Source: Sporosarcina ureilytica (lineage in GTDB: Bacteria > Bacillota > Bacilli > Bacillales_A > Planococcaceae). Taken from it: DNA of 64,000 nt. Location of the stretch: contig NZ_CP017560.1 of NCBI RefSeq assembly GCF_001753205.1, positions 1,550,001-1,614,000 on the forward strand, in the 5' to 3' direction. Shown here piece by piece: positions 18,013 to 26,906 of the stretch. Each line of letters begins with the position of its first letter. Positions within the stretch are counted from its first letter, which is position 1. The notes beneath the pieces were generated by a model. The model was not told where the DNA came from, made no database searches, and was given only the letters and a program-made list of their open reading frames with translations. Position numbers and translations under genes: made by a program.

Positions 18013-19503
18013 ATGATCGAACTTACTGGGGATACGCTAACGATAAACCAATTAAAAGAAATATTATATGGAAATCAGAGAGTAAAAGTATCCGAAGAGA
18101 GCATGGAAAAAGTAAAGGCAAGTAGGGCGGCAGTAGATAAAATAGTAAAGAGTGCAGAAACGGTTTACGGAATTAACACGGGGTTTGGACAATTTAGTGA
18201 TGTTAAAATTGAGGAAGAAAATGTTGCAGACCTACAATTGAATTTAATACGTTCCCATGCTTGCGGTGTAGGTGAACCCTTTCCCCGTATTGTTTCGAAG
18301 GCGATGATGGTTTTACGCTTAAATGCTATTGTGAAAGGTTATTCAGGAGTCCGTATTGAAGTAGTCGAGTTATTGAAACAACTTATTAATTGTAATGTTA
18401 TTCCTGTTATTCCACAGCAAGGATCATTAGGGGCTTCAGGGGATTTAGCGCCACTTGCACATTTAGCGCTAGTGTTAATCGGGGAAGGGCAAGTTTTTAC
18501 AGAATCCGGTGAAGTTACTGATTCGTTAGAAGTATTGCAAAAACATAATCTACAACCGATTACACTACAAGCTAAAGAGGGATTAGCACTTATCAATGGT
18601 ACCCAGTCAATGACGGCAATGGGAGTTGTCAACTATATTGCATCTGAACAACTGGCCTTAGACAGTGAATGGATTAGTGCAATGACAATTGAATCACTAG
18701 AAGGGATTACTGACGCATTTTTACCAGAAACTCATGAAGTTCGTGGATATCCACAACAGACAGCAGTTGCTAAAAGGATGCTTAATTGGTTAGAGGGCAG
18801 TAATTTAACAACACGTCAAGGGGAGAAACGAGTACAAGATGCGTATTCGTTAAGGTGTATCCCTCAAGTACATGGGGCAACTTGGCAAGTATTGGATTAC
18901 GTGAAAGAAAAATTAGAAATTGAAATAAATGCTGCGACAGATAACCCGCTTATTTTTGATAATGGCAATACGGTAATATCTGGCGGTAATTTTCATGGAC
19001 AACCCATTGCATTTGCGATGGACTTTTTAAAAATAGGTGTCGCGGAGCTTGCGAATATTTCAGAGCGACGGACTGAAAGACTCGTAAATTCGCAGCTTAA
19101 TGAGGGTTTACCAGCATTTTTAAGTCCAGAGCCAGGTCTACAATCAGGTGCAATGATTATGCAATATGTTGCGGCTTCATTAGTATCTGAAAATAAAACG
19201 TTGGCCCATCCAGCAAGTGTCGATTCTATCCCATCATCTGCAAATCAAGAGGACCATGTTAGTATGGGGACGATCGGGTCAAGGCATGCAGCTGATATTA
19301 TCAAAAATAGTCAGAGAGTTTTAGCTATTGAGGCTATTTGTGCGATGCAAGCACTTGAATATAGAGGCGTGGAAAAAGCGGCCGAAAAAACTAGGGAAAA
19401 ATGGAAGACGATAAATCATATCGTTCCAAGCATTACAGAAGATCGAGCTTTCCATAAAGATATTGAAAACTTATACAATTATTTAAAAGAGATTAAGATT
19501 TAA
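18013..19503 (+). CDS. hutH: Histidine ammonia-lyase
   Basis: Converts L-histidine to trans-urocanate and ammonia, the first Hut step. The MIO cofactor triad Ala-Ser-Gly is at residues 141-143 in [17 protein letters not shown], and the catalytic Tyr at 52 in [24 protein letters not shown] and the C-terminal [12 protein letters not shown] are all present. The frame is open from an ATG at 17950 that overlaps the hutG stop, but ATG 18013 directly follows a GGGGGGGA ribosome binding site and gives 496 residues, in line with the usual ~500-510. Part of a hutGHI run. Confidence 0.95.
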   Translation: MIELTGDTLTINQLKEILYGNQRVKVSEESMEKVKASRAAVDKIVKSAETVYGINTGFGQFSDVKIEEENVADLQLNLIRSHACGVGEPFPRIVSKAMMVLRLNAIVKGYSGVRIEVVELLKQLINCNVIPVIPQQGSLGASGDLAPLAHLALVLIGEGQVFTESGEVTDSLEVLQKHNLQPITLQAKEGLALINGTQSMTAMGVVNYIASEQLALDSEWISAMTIESLEGITDAFLPETHEVRGYPQQTAVAKRMLNWLEGSNLTTRQGEKRVQDAYSLRCIPQVHGATWQVLDYVKEKLEIEINAATDNPLIFDNGNTVISGGNFHGQPIAFAMDFLKIGVAELANISERRTERLVNSQLNEGLPAFLSPEPGLQSGAMIMQYVAASLVSENKTLAHPASVDSIPSSANQEDHVSMGTIGSRHAADIIKNSQRVLAIEAICAMQALEYRGVEKAAEKTREKWKTINHIVPSITEDRAFHKDIENLYNYLKEIKI

Positions 19504-19524
19504 CTATTTCAAGGAGGAATGAAC

Positions 19525-20817
19525 ATGTCAAATGTATTATATATAAAAAATGCATCAGAACTTATTACAGTTAGGGGGCATTCTGAGAAACCAGCTAAAA
19601 AAACAGCGATGAGTGAAATTGGAATTATTGAAAACGGTTGTGTCTTGTCGAAAGACGGTAAAATTGTAGCAGTTGGAACAGATGAAGAAATTCGTAACGA
19701 GCATCAGGACCTAGTAAATCTAGCAGAGGTAATCGATGCAACGGGTAAAGTTGTGACGCCTGGACTTGTAGATCCTCATACACATATCGTTTATGCAGGA
19801 ACGCGTGAAAATGAATACGCAATGCGTTTAGAAGGTAAAACATATATGGAAATCATGAATGCAGGTGGCGGAATTCATGCAACGACACGTGCAACACAAC
19901 AGGCGAGTTTTGATGAACTTTATGAACAATCAAAAGCACGGTTAGATAAAATGTTGCTGGGTGGAATTACTACGATTGAAGCAAAAAGCGGTTACGGTCT
20001 AACACTGGAAGATGAATTAAAACAGTTAGAAGTTGCTAAGAAATTAAATGAAGATCATCAAATCGATTTGATCTCAACATTTATGGGTGCACATGCAGTC
20101 CCGTTGGAGTATAAAGATAATCCGGAAGCATTTATTGATATCGTTATTAACGAGATGTTACCGGTAGTTGCGGAAAAAAACCTAGCTGTATTTAATGATG
20201 TGTTTTGCGAAAGAGGTGTATTTACGCCAGAACAGTCAAAACGAATTTTAGAAGCTGGTAAGAAATACGGCTTAAAGCCAAAGATCCATGCTGATGAAAT
20301 TGAATCATACAGCGGAGCAGAAATGGCAGCAGAAGTTAAGGCTGTTTCAGCAGAGCATTTATTAAGAGCTTCTGATGAAGGGATTAAAGCAATGGCGGAA
20401 AATGACGTGATTGGCGTATTACTGCCAGGAACAGCTTTCTTCTTAATGGCTGATTATGCGGAAGCTCGTAAAATGATTGACGCAGGAATGGCGATCGCTC
20501 TATCTACTGATGCGAATCCAGGGTCCTCTCCAACCCTTTCATTACAGTTTATTATGAACTTAGGTTGTTTAGAAATGGGAATGACACCGGAAGAGGTCAT
20601 TACAGCAACAACAATTAACGCAGCCCATGCAATTGATGCGGCAGATCGTATCGGAAGTATCGAGGTTGGTAAAGATGCGGATTTCACATTGTTTGATGTT
20701 AAAAACCATTTAATGCTTTCGTATCAATATGGCATGAATCATACACATACGGTTGTTAAAAAAGGAAACGTAGTTGTATCGGATGGACATATCATAAAGT
20801 CAGCGGCTGTTTACTAA
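19525..20817 (+). CDS. hutI: Imidazolonepropionase
   Basis: Metal-dependent amidohydrolase (430 residues) that opens 4-imidazolone-5-propionate to N-formimino-L-glutamate. The metal-binding HxH is H85-T-H87 in PGLVDPHTHIVYAGTRENEY, and further motifs are GAHAVP, KIHADE, and STDANPGSSPT with the catalytic Asp. The ATG at 19525 lies seven bases after AAGGAGG (19511-19517); the in-frame ATG at 19519 is too close. It follows hutH by about 20 bases and is followed by a 130-base gap with no clear terminator before the first urocanase gene. Confidence 0.95.
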   Translation: MSNVLYIKNASELITVRGHSEKPAKKTAMSEIGIIENGCVLSKDGKIVAVGTDEEIRNEHQDLVNLAEVIDATGKVVTPGLVDPHTHIVYAGTRENEYAMRLEGKTYMEIMNAGGGIHATTRATQQASFDELYEQSKARLDKMLLGGITTIEAKSGYGLTLEDELKQLEVAKKLNEDHQIDLISTFMGAHAVPLEYKDNPEAFIDIVINEMLPVVAEKNLAVFNDVFCERGVFTPEQSKRILEAGKKYGLKPKIHADEIESYSGAEMAAEVKAVSAEHLLRASDEGIKAMAENDVIGVLLPGTAFFLMADYAEARKMIDAGMAIALSTDANPGSSPTLSLQFIMNLGCLEMGMTPEEVITATTINAAHAIDAADRIGSIEVGKDADFTLFDVKNHLMLSYQYGMNHTHTVVKKGNVVVSDGHIIKSAAVY

Positions 20818-20950
20818 GAATCGCCTCTAACTTTCTGAACACAAAAAGCGTTTTCATTTGTGATGACACTTCCTATGTACGTTATAGTTTCAAAGACTTA
20901 GTAAGCTTCACAAGCAGTTAGATGAAAGTTTTAGGCGAAGGAGTTTTAGT

Positions 20951-22591
20951 ATGTCAAATGTGTTAATTTCACCAACAGGGCCGGAAATTAGCTGTCAGAA
21001 TTGGGAAATAGAAGGATTATTACGGCTTTTTCTTAATAGTATAGATCCTCGTGTCGCGGAAAGTAGTAAAGATTTAATTGTTTACGGCGGCCGGGGAAAA
21101 GCTGCGCGAAATTACGAAGCGGTGCAGGCAATCATTGATGAGTTGCAAAATCTAGCCACGGATGAAACTTTACTAATCCAGTCTGGGAAGCCGGTTGGGA
21201 AATTTAAAACATACGAAAGTTCGCCGAGAATTGTGAATGCTTCATCTGTCCTTGTACCACATTGGTCGACAGATAACTATTTCAGTGAATTAATTGATAA
21301 AGGATTAATGATGTATGGTCAATCTACGGCGGCTTCTTGGGCATATATAGGCGTTCAAGGCGTTTTGCAAGGAACGTTTGAGACGATGGGTGAAATTGCC
21401 AGGAAGCATTTCAATCATACATTACAAGGGAAAATCGTATTAACTTCAGGGTTAGGCGGCATGAGTGCTGCCCAACCCTTATCTGTTACGATGCATGGTG
21501 GCGTTTGTATTGTTGTTGAAATTTCGGAAGAGAAAATCGATCAGCGGTTAAAAAATAATTATTGCGATATTAAAGTGAATACGCTTGAAGAGGCTATTGT
21601 ATTAGCGAAAGAAGCAGCAAATGCCAAAAAGCCGTTAGCAATTGCCTTAATTGGAAACGTCTCTGAAGTATATAGAGAAGCGCTTAAAGCGAATTTTATT
21701 CCAGATATTGTAACAGACCAGACTTCCGCTCATGATTTACACATGGGATATATTCCTAATGGTTTGTCATTGGTGCAAGCGGAGACGTTACGTAAGAAAA
21801 ATACAGCCCATTATTATGAACTCATTAAAGAATCACTAATTTTGCATGTAGAAGCAATGGTCAATTTTAAGGAACGCGGTGCAATCGTATTTGAATATGG
21901 AAATAATTTAAGAAACCAAGCGTATCAGGCTGGTTATGAGCAAGCGTTTCAATTACCTGGTTTTGCTAGTGACTATTTACGGCCATTATATTGTGAAGGT
22001 AGGGGGCCGTGTCGTTGGATTGCATTATCAGGAAACCCGGAAGATATTTATAAAATTGATGAAATTGTTTTGGAAACTTTTAACCATGATAAACGTGTTG
22101 CTAGATGGATTCAATTTGTTCAAGAAAAAATATTTTTTAATGGATTACCCGCTAGAACTTGTTGGTTAGATTATGAAGAGCGAGAGCAAATCGGTGCTTT
22201 GATTAATGAAATGGTGAAATCCGGAGAACTTTCTGCGCCAATTGCTATAACAAGAGATCATTCTGAAGGAAGTACAATGGCAGCCCCGTTCAGGGAAACT
22301 GAAAATATGCTTGATGGTAGTGATGTTGTTGCAGATTGGCCGATTTTAAATGCGATGTTAAATGCAAGCGCCGGAGCATCGATGGTCAGTATCCAAAATG
22401 GTGGGGGAGTCGGGATTGGTAACTCAGTACATTCTGGGATGACCGTCATTGCTGATGGAAGTGATGAAGCATCAGAACGACTAAGAAAGATATTAGTGGT
22501 TGACCCGGGAATGAGTATTATTCGACATGCTGATGCGGGGTATGAACAGGCGAAAAAGGCCTTAGATAAAATAAAACTAGGTAAGAGGTGA
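20951..22591 (+). CDS. Divergent urocanase-family hydratase (HutU paralogue 1)
   Basis: Urocanate hydratase family, 546 residues, full length. Like the second copy it keeps the NAD-binding glycines (GLGGMSAAQPL) and the Cys of the active-site region (C404 in GLPARTCWL), plus the NNLR and DHSEG-type segments. It differs at positions almost fixed in urocanases: the ICWLGYGER motif is [27 protein letters not shown] is TRDHSEGSTMAAPFRETE, and [13 protein letters not shown] becomes SIQNGGGVGIGNS with Gln482-Asn483 in place of His-His. It may act on a modified urocanate, such as a thio- or methyl-urocanate, or be losing function. The reading frame is intact and the ribosome binding site good, which argues for selection. 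Confidence 0.85.
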   Translation: MSNVLISPTGPEISCQNWEIEGLLRLFLNSIDPRVAESSKDLIVYGGRGKAARNYEAVQAIIDELQNLATDETLLIQSGKPVGKFKTYESSPRIVNASSVLVPHWSTDNYFSELIDKGLMMYGQSTAASWAYIGVQGVLQGTFETMGEIARKHFNHTLQGKIVLTSGLGGMSAAQPLSVTMHGGVCIVVEISEEKIDQRLKNNYCDIKVNTLEEAIVLAKEAANAKKPLAIALIGNVSEVYREALKANFIPDIVTDQTSAHDLHMGYIPNGLSLVQAETLRKKNTAHYYELIKESLILHVEAMVNFKERGAIVFEYGNNLRNQAYQAGYEQAFQLPGFASDYLRPLYCEGRGPCRWIALSGNPEDIYKIDEIVLETFNHDKRVARWIQFVQEKIFFNGLPARTCWLDYEEREQIGALINEMVKSGELSAPIAITRDHSEGSTMAAPFRETENMLDGSDVVADWPILNAMLNASAGASMVSIQNGGGVGIGNSVHSGMTVIADGSDEASERLRKILVVDPGMSIIRHADAGYEQAKKALDKIKLGKR

Positions 22592-22597
22592 GACACC

Positions 22598-24178
22598 ATG
22601 ATTTCATTAGGAATTTACAATCACCGAATCCTTTATGATGAACTGTCAGATTACGAAAATTTTCAAATTGAGATTCTTGAGACACTTACTGATGTAATGG
22701 ACTTCTCAAAATACGACTTGGTCATTCTGAATATTTCCGATATCAAAGAGGAACAGTATTCTTACTTCCTGAACCAATTAAAACAGCTAGATATGTCAAA
22801 AGTTATCTTTATAAACAAAGCCTTTTCTATAGAACAAGTGAAAAAGTTAATGTTTTTAGGAGCGTACGATTGTCTTACACTCCCTGTACATATCCCTGAT
22901 TTACTGAGAATCCTGACAGATGCCTTTGCAGACATAAAAAGAGCAAAACGCAGAAGGCAGAAAAAAGAAACATATAAAATTAATTCAATTAGAGCAAGTT
23001 TAGCCTATGATCTTTTACATGGAAATATAAAAAATGCGAAAGAAATATGGGAACGCAGCCAGTTGGCAAATCTATCACTGATCCCAAATACTGTTCTATT
23101 ATTACGAATTGACCACTTTACCAAATTAGTGGAGAACAAAGGGGAACTATGGAAAAAATCATTACGAGAAGAAGTGCTTCATGCGATGCAAGGTTGTGAG
23201 CTGAACTATGAATCATTAACAGTTCTCGTGAATCAACAGAAATTTGCCATACTATTATCTTTACCAGTCCAATTAGAGGAAAAGAAGTATAAGCAGCTTG
23301 CAATTGAATATGCAGAAAAAATCCGTACACAAATTAATAATGAAACAGACTACACGGTTACAATTGGAATTGGAAATTATTACGAAGATGCACGTAACCT
23401 TCATCTTTCTTATCAAGAAAGTGAACAAGCGCAAAGCCATCGACTATTTCAAGAAGAAAACGCTATCATCCATAAAGAAGAGCTGGATTATTTCGATACG
23501 CCAAAATATCACGAATACAAAATTCAAATTCAAGAAATGACTAATAAATTTCTACTTGGCGATATTACCGCTGTACATACAATTTGGGAAGAAATTTATC
23601 AATCTGTCGCTACCAAACGTAATTTTCAGCCTGAAGACTTTCGTCTGCAAGTGTTAGATTTATTATTCTCACTGACAAAAACAGCAATCCAAAATGGTGC
23701 AAATCCAAAACAGATGATGCCATTACAAATAAAACATGCCAAAGAACTTCATGACATCGAATCAATAGCCGAGATTGATGCGTGGATGACAGATATTATT
23801 AATGAGTATATCCACTATGTGAATGAAGGTCATAATGAAGAAGTGCTGAAATCTGTACAACAAGGATTGCAATTTATTGAAGATTATTTTCATGAAGATA
23901 TCGGCCTGGATTTGATTGCTGATAAGGTCGATTTAAGTCCAAATTATTTGAGTGCGATCTTTAAGCAAACGACAGGAACTTCGTTTATTGAGTATTTAAC
24001 AAACTTAAGGGTGGAAAAAGCAAAAGAGAAACTACAAGATTTAAATTTGGCTGTCTCTGAAATTGCTGAATCAGTTGGATACAGCTCTTCCCAGTATTTT
24101 AGTAGAGTTTTTAAGAGAAATACCGGGATGACACCAAGTGCCTACCGAAATAGTATCTTAACTACTAGTAAAATATAA
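22598..24178 (+). CDS. AraC-family regulator with degenerate receiver domain
   Basis: YesN-like regulator of 526 residues. The N-terminus (~1-115) has a receiver-like fold pattern, but the phosphorylation site reads YDLVILNIS with Asn45 where Asp is expected, and the acidic pair near residue 8 is missing (LGIYNHR). A long middle domain follows, and the last ~100 residues are a double AraC helix-turn-helix (IGLDLIADKVDLSPNYLSAIFK, IAESVGYSSSQYFSRVFKRNTGMTPS, each seen in part). It starts seven bases after the paralogue-1 urocanase gene. No histidine kinase is nearby, so it probably senses a ligand or partner without phosphorylation and controls the hut genes. Confidence 0.88.
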   Translation: MISLGIYNHRILYDELSDYENFQIEILETLTDVMDFSKYDLVILNISDIKEEQYSYFLNQLKQLDMSKVIFINKAFSIEQVKKLMFLGAYDCLTLPVHIPDLLRILTDAFADIKRAKRRRQKKETYKINSIRASLAYDLLHGNIKNAKEIWERSQLANLSLIPNTVLLLRIDHFTKLVENKGELWKKSLREEVLHAMQGCELNYESLTVLVNQQKFAILLSLPVQLEEKKYKQLAIEYAEKIRTQINNETDYTVTIGIGNYYEDARNLHLSYQESEQAQSHRLFQEENAIIHKEELDYFDTPKYHEYKIQIQEMTNKFLLGDITAVHTIWEEIYQSVATKRNFQPEDFRLQVLDLLFSLTKTAIQNGANPKQMMPLQIKHAKELHDIESIAEIDAWMTDIINEYIHYVNEGHNEEVLKSVQQGLQFIEDYFHEDIGLDLIADKVDLSPNYLSAIFKQTTGTSFIEYLTNLRVEKAKEKLQDLNLAVSEIAESVGYSSSQYFSRVFKRNTGMTPSAYRNSILTTSKI

Positions 24179-24248
24179 GGGGTATTTTTAACAGTGATAC
24201 TTGTCTACTAATCTATGAACTGAAATAGAAGGGGAATAGTCTATTGTA

Positions 24249-24262
24249 TGTAAGCGTTAACA
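24249..24262 (+). promoter_or_regulatory. Perfect cre site (CcpA operator)
   Basis: TGTAAGCGTTAACA matches the CcpA consensus TGWNANCGNTNWCA at every fixed position. It lies directly before the ribosome binding site of the YjiH-type gene, where bound CcpA would block transcription. Catabolite repression of hut genes through cre is known in Bacillus, which fits. Confidence 0.75.
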
Positions 24263-24278
24263 TAAGGGGGAAACGGTG

Positions 24279-25613
24279 ATGAAAGCTGAAAATATTACAG
24301 AAACAACGATGGCACATAGTTATATAAAATTTTCAAATATATTTAAATTAGTTTTTTATAGTGCTGTTGGCGCTTTTATGTTTTTTATTCCGATAACAAT
24401 CGACGGTAAATCGTCTATCATGCTCGATCATATCGTAACATTTTTACGAGGTGGAATACCTCCGTTTGTCATACATTTCTACATTGCAATTATTTTAGTT
24501 GTGGGAGCAACTTACCCATTTGTTACTCGGACTTGGAACAAAACGATCACATCTACGATTATGTCTTTCCTAAAAGTTGTTGGACTGATACTTGGACTCA
24601 TGCTTATTTTAGGTGTAGGTCCAGCCTGGATGTTTCAAGAAGATATGGGTCCGTTTATACTGAATGCTTTAGTTACTCCTGTTAGTATACTCGTTCCTGT
24701 AGGCGCTCTTTTTTTAGCCTTACTTGTCGGGTATGGATTACTCGAATTTATCGGAATATTAATGCAACCGGTCATGCGCCCGATTTTCAGAACACCTGGA
24801 AGGTCAGCAATCGATGCGGTCGCCTCGTTTGTCGGAAGTTATTCGATTGGTCTTTTGGTTACGAACCGTATTTATAATGAGGGGAAATATACGAAAAGAG
24901 AAGCGATAATTGTTGCGACTGGATTTTCAACTGTATCGGCGACGTTTATGGTTGTCATTGCGAACACGCTTGATATCATGTCGATTTGGAACTTTTATTT
25001 CTGGACATCTTTAGTCATCACATTTACGGTGACGGCTATTACAACCCGTTTATGGCCAATCAGTAGTACACCGGATACGTATGTTAATGGAGAAGGAGAT
25101 CCGGAATTAGTCATCGAAAAGGATCGTTTAAAAACAGCGTGGAATGAAGCACTTAAAGTCGCGGATGATAGTGAACCATTATACCGCTATATTCTTGTCA
25201 GTTTAAAAGAAGGTATTCAAATGGTCATGAGTATTTTGCCGACAATTCTTTCGGTAGGTCTTCTTGGCTTAGTATTGGCAACCTATACGCCGATCTTTGA
25301 TTTATTAGGCTATATTTTCTATCCGATTACGTACCTATTAAAAATACCCGAGCCTTTACTAGTCGCTAAAGCAAGTGCGATTTCCATTACAGAAATCTTC
25401 TTGCCATCTTTATTAGTTGTCGGAGCTCCGTTAATGACGAAATATATTGTAGCTGTCTTATCTGTATCGTCAATTTTATTTTTCTCAGCTTCCATTCCAA
25501 GTATGTTGGCGACAGATATACCTTTCAGTGTACCGAAATTAGTCGTTATTTGGTTTATAAGAGTTGTTTTAACATTGATGATTACTACTCCAGTTGCGTA
25601 CCTTTTCTTATAG
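24279..25613 (+). CDS. YjiH-family membrane protein (nucleoside-recognition/Gate domains)
   Basis: Integral membrane protein of 444 residues with about 10-11 TM helices and Gate-type segments (GRSAIDAVASFVGSYSIGLLVTNR and FLPSLLVVGAPLMTKYIVAVLSVSSILF, in part). The ATG at 24279 lies eight bases after AAGGGGG; a GTG at 24276 is closer. YjiH proteins have no settled function, but the Gate domain occurs in nucleoside transporters. Flanked by urocanase, CoA-transferase and acyl-CoA dehydrogenase genes and lying under a cre site, it is a good candidate for import of histidine, urocanate or a related imidazole acid (inference). Confidence 0.82.
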   Translation: MKAENITETTMAHSYIKFSNIFKLVFYSAVGAFMFFIPITIDGKSSIMLDHIVTFLRGGIPPFVIHFYIAIILVVGATYPFVTRTWNKTITSTIMSFLKVVGLILGLMLILGVGPAWMFQEDMGPFILNALVTPVSILVPVGALFLALLVGYGLLEFIGILMQPVMRPIFRTPGRSAIDAVASFVGSYSIGLLVTNRIYNEGKYTKREAIIVATGFSTVSATFMVVIANTLDIMSIWNFYFWTSLVITFTVTAITTRLWPISSTPDTYVNGEGDPELVIEKDRLKTAWNEALKVADDSEPLYRYILVSLKEGIQMVMSILPTILSVGLLGLVLATYTPIFDLLGYIFYPITYLLKIPEPLLVAKASAISITEIFLPSLLVVGAPLMTKYIVAVLSVSSILFFSASIPSMLATDIPFSVPKLVVIWFIRVVLTLMITTPVAYLFL

Positions 25614-25750
25614 TGCACAATGTTACAGTGGAAAAGTACACTTTATCGTATAATTTTCAACTATCAAAAAATACACTTTCTGATAAAGTATTAAGTAAGG
25701 GTACGAAAGTTCTGTGATATTAGAATCTTCGGGCAAGGGGAGGGGTTACA

Positions 25751-26896
25751 ATGAAGCAACCTTTAGAAGGAATAAAAGTTTTGGACTTTTCAAGAGTTTT
25801 AGCTGGTCCCTACTGTACGATGTTGTTAGCAGATATGGGAGCAGAAGTTATTAAAATTGAAAGGCCGGAAACAGGAGATGATACTCGACATTTTGGTCCG
25901 TTCCAAAATGGTGAAAGCGGTTATTTCATGTTTTTGAACCGCGGTAAAAAAAGTGTTGAGTTGAACTTGAAAGAAGCTTCCGATCGTGAAAGTTTAATGG
26001 CGTTAATTAAAGAAGCAGATGTTATTGTAGAAAATTTCCGCCCTGGTGTTATGAAAGGGTTAGGATTAGATTATGAAACTTTGAAAGAAGTTAATGAAGG
26101 TTTAGTCTATTGTTCGATTTCAGGTTTTGGTCAGTATGGACCTTATAGTAAGCGACCTGCCTATGATATCGTTGCACAAGCTATGGGGGGAATTGCTAGT
26201 ATCACTGGCTATCCAGACAATCCGCCTACTAGATCTGGTGCATCACTTGGAGATATGAGTGCAGCGCTTTATGCAGCATATGGCGTGATGGTTGCTCTTT
26301 TCCATAGGGAACGAACAGGCATTGGTCAAGAAATCGATGTTGCGATGGTCGACTCAATTTTCGCATTGCTTGAACATAATGTCATGCGTTACACATCAGA
26401 AGGCGTTACTCCTGAGCGAGTTGGAAATCGCCATCCGATTAGTGCGCCGTTTGATGTATATGAAAGTAAAGAGGGACATGTAGTCATAGCAACGGCGAAC
26501 GAGTCTTTATTCGCTAGACTTTGTAAGGTGATGGATAAAGAAGAGTTGTTAGAGGACGCACGTTTTGTGACAGATATTGAGCGTGGGAAAAATGAAAGCG
26601 AATTAAAAGTAATTATTGAAGAGTGGCTGTCACAATATACTGCTGAAGAAGCAGTAAATCTTATTAATGAGGCTGGAGTACCTAGCTCAACAATTTTAAA
26701 TATTGCTGAAATCAGTGAAAGTGATCATGTAAAAGAAAGAGAAATGTTGCTTGAGATTGAGCATCCAATTGCAGGTAAGACACGTATTCCAGGTAACCCT
26801 GTTAAATTATCAAAAACACCTATACAAGTTAAGTCACCAAGCCCAGCTTTAGGTGAACATAACGACATGATTAAACAGAAATTTAAAGCAAAGTGA
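25751..26896 (+). CDS. CaiB/BaiF-family (class III) CoA-transferase
   Basis: Moves CoA from an acyl-CoA to a free carboxylic acid. The 381-residue protein starts with the typical PLEGIKVLDFSRVLAGPY and has VENFRPGVMKGLGLDY, SISGFGQYGPY, and the catalytic Asp168 in SLGDMSAALYAAYG. The ribosome binding site is GGGGAGGGG. Eleven bases separate it from the acyl-CoA dehydrogenase gene, so the two form an operon. CaiB with CaiA in carnitine metabolism, and FldA with AcdA in phenylpropionate formation, show the same pairing. In this hut context the natural acid pair would be imidazolepropionate and urocanate (inference). Confidence 0.9.
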   Translation: MKQPLEGIKVLDFSRVLAGPYCTMLLADMGAEVIKIERPETGDDTRHFGPFQNGESGYFMFLNRGKKSVELNLKEASDRESLMALIKEADVIVENFRPGVMKGLGLDYETLKEVNEGLVYCSISGFGQYGPYSKRPAYDIVAQAMGGIASITGYPDNPPTRSGASLGDMSAALYAAYGVMVALFHRERTGIGQEIDVAMVDSIFALLEHNVMRYTSEGVTPERVGNRHPISAPFDVYESKEGHVVIATANESLFARLCKVMDKEELLEDARFVTDIERGKNESELKVIIEEWLSQYTAEEAVNLINEAGVPSSTILNIAEISESDHVKEREMLLEIEHPIAGKTRIPGNPVKLSKTPIQVKSPSPALGEHNDMIKQKFKAK

Positions 26897-26906
26897 GTGA
26901 TCAACT

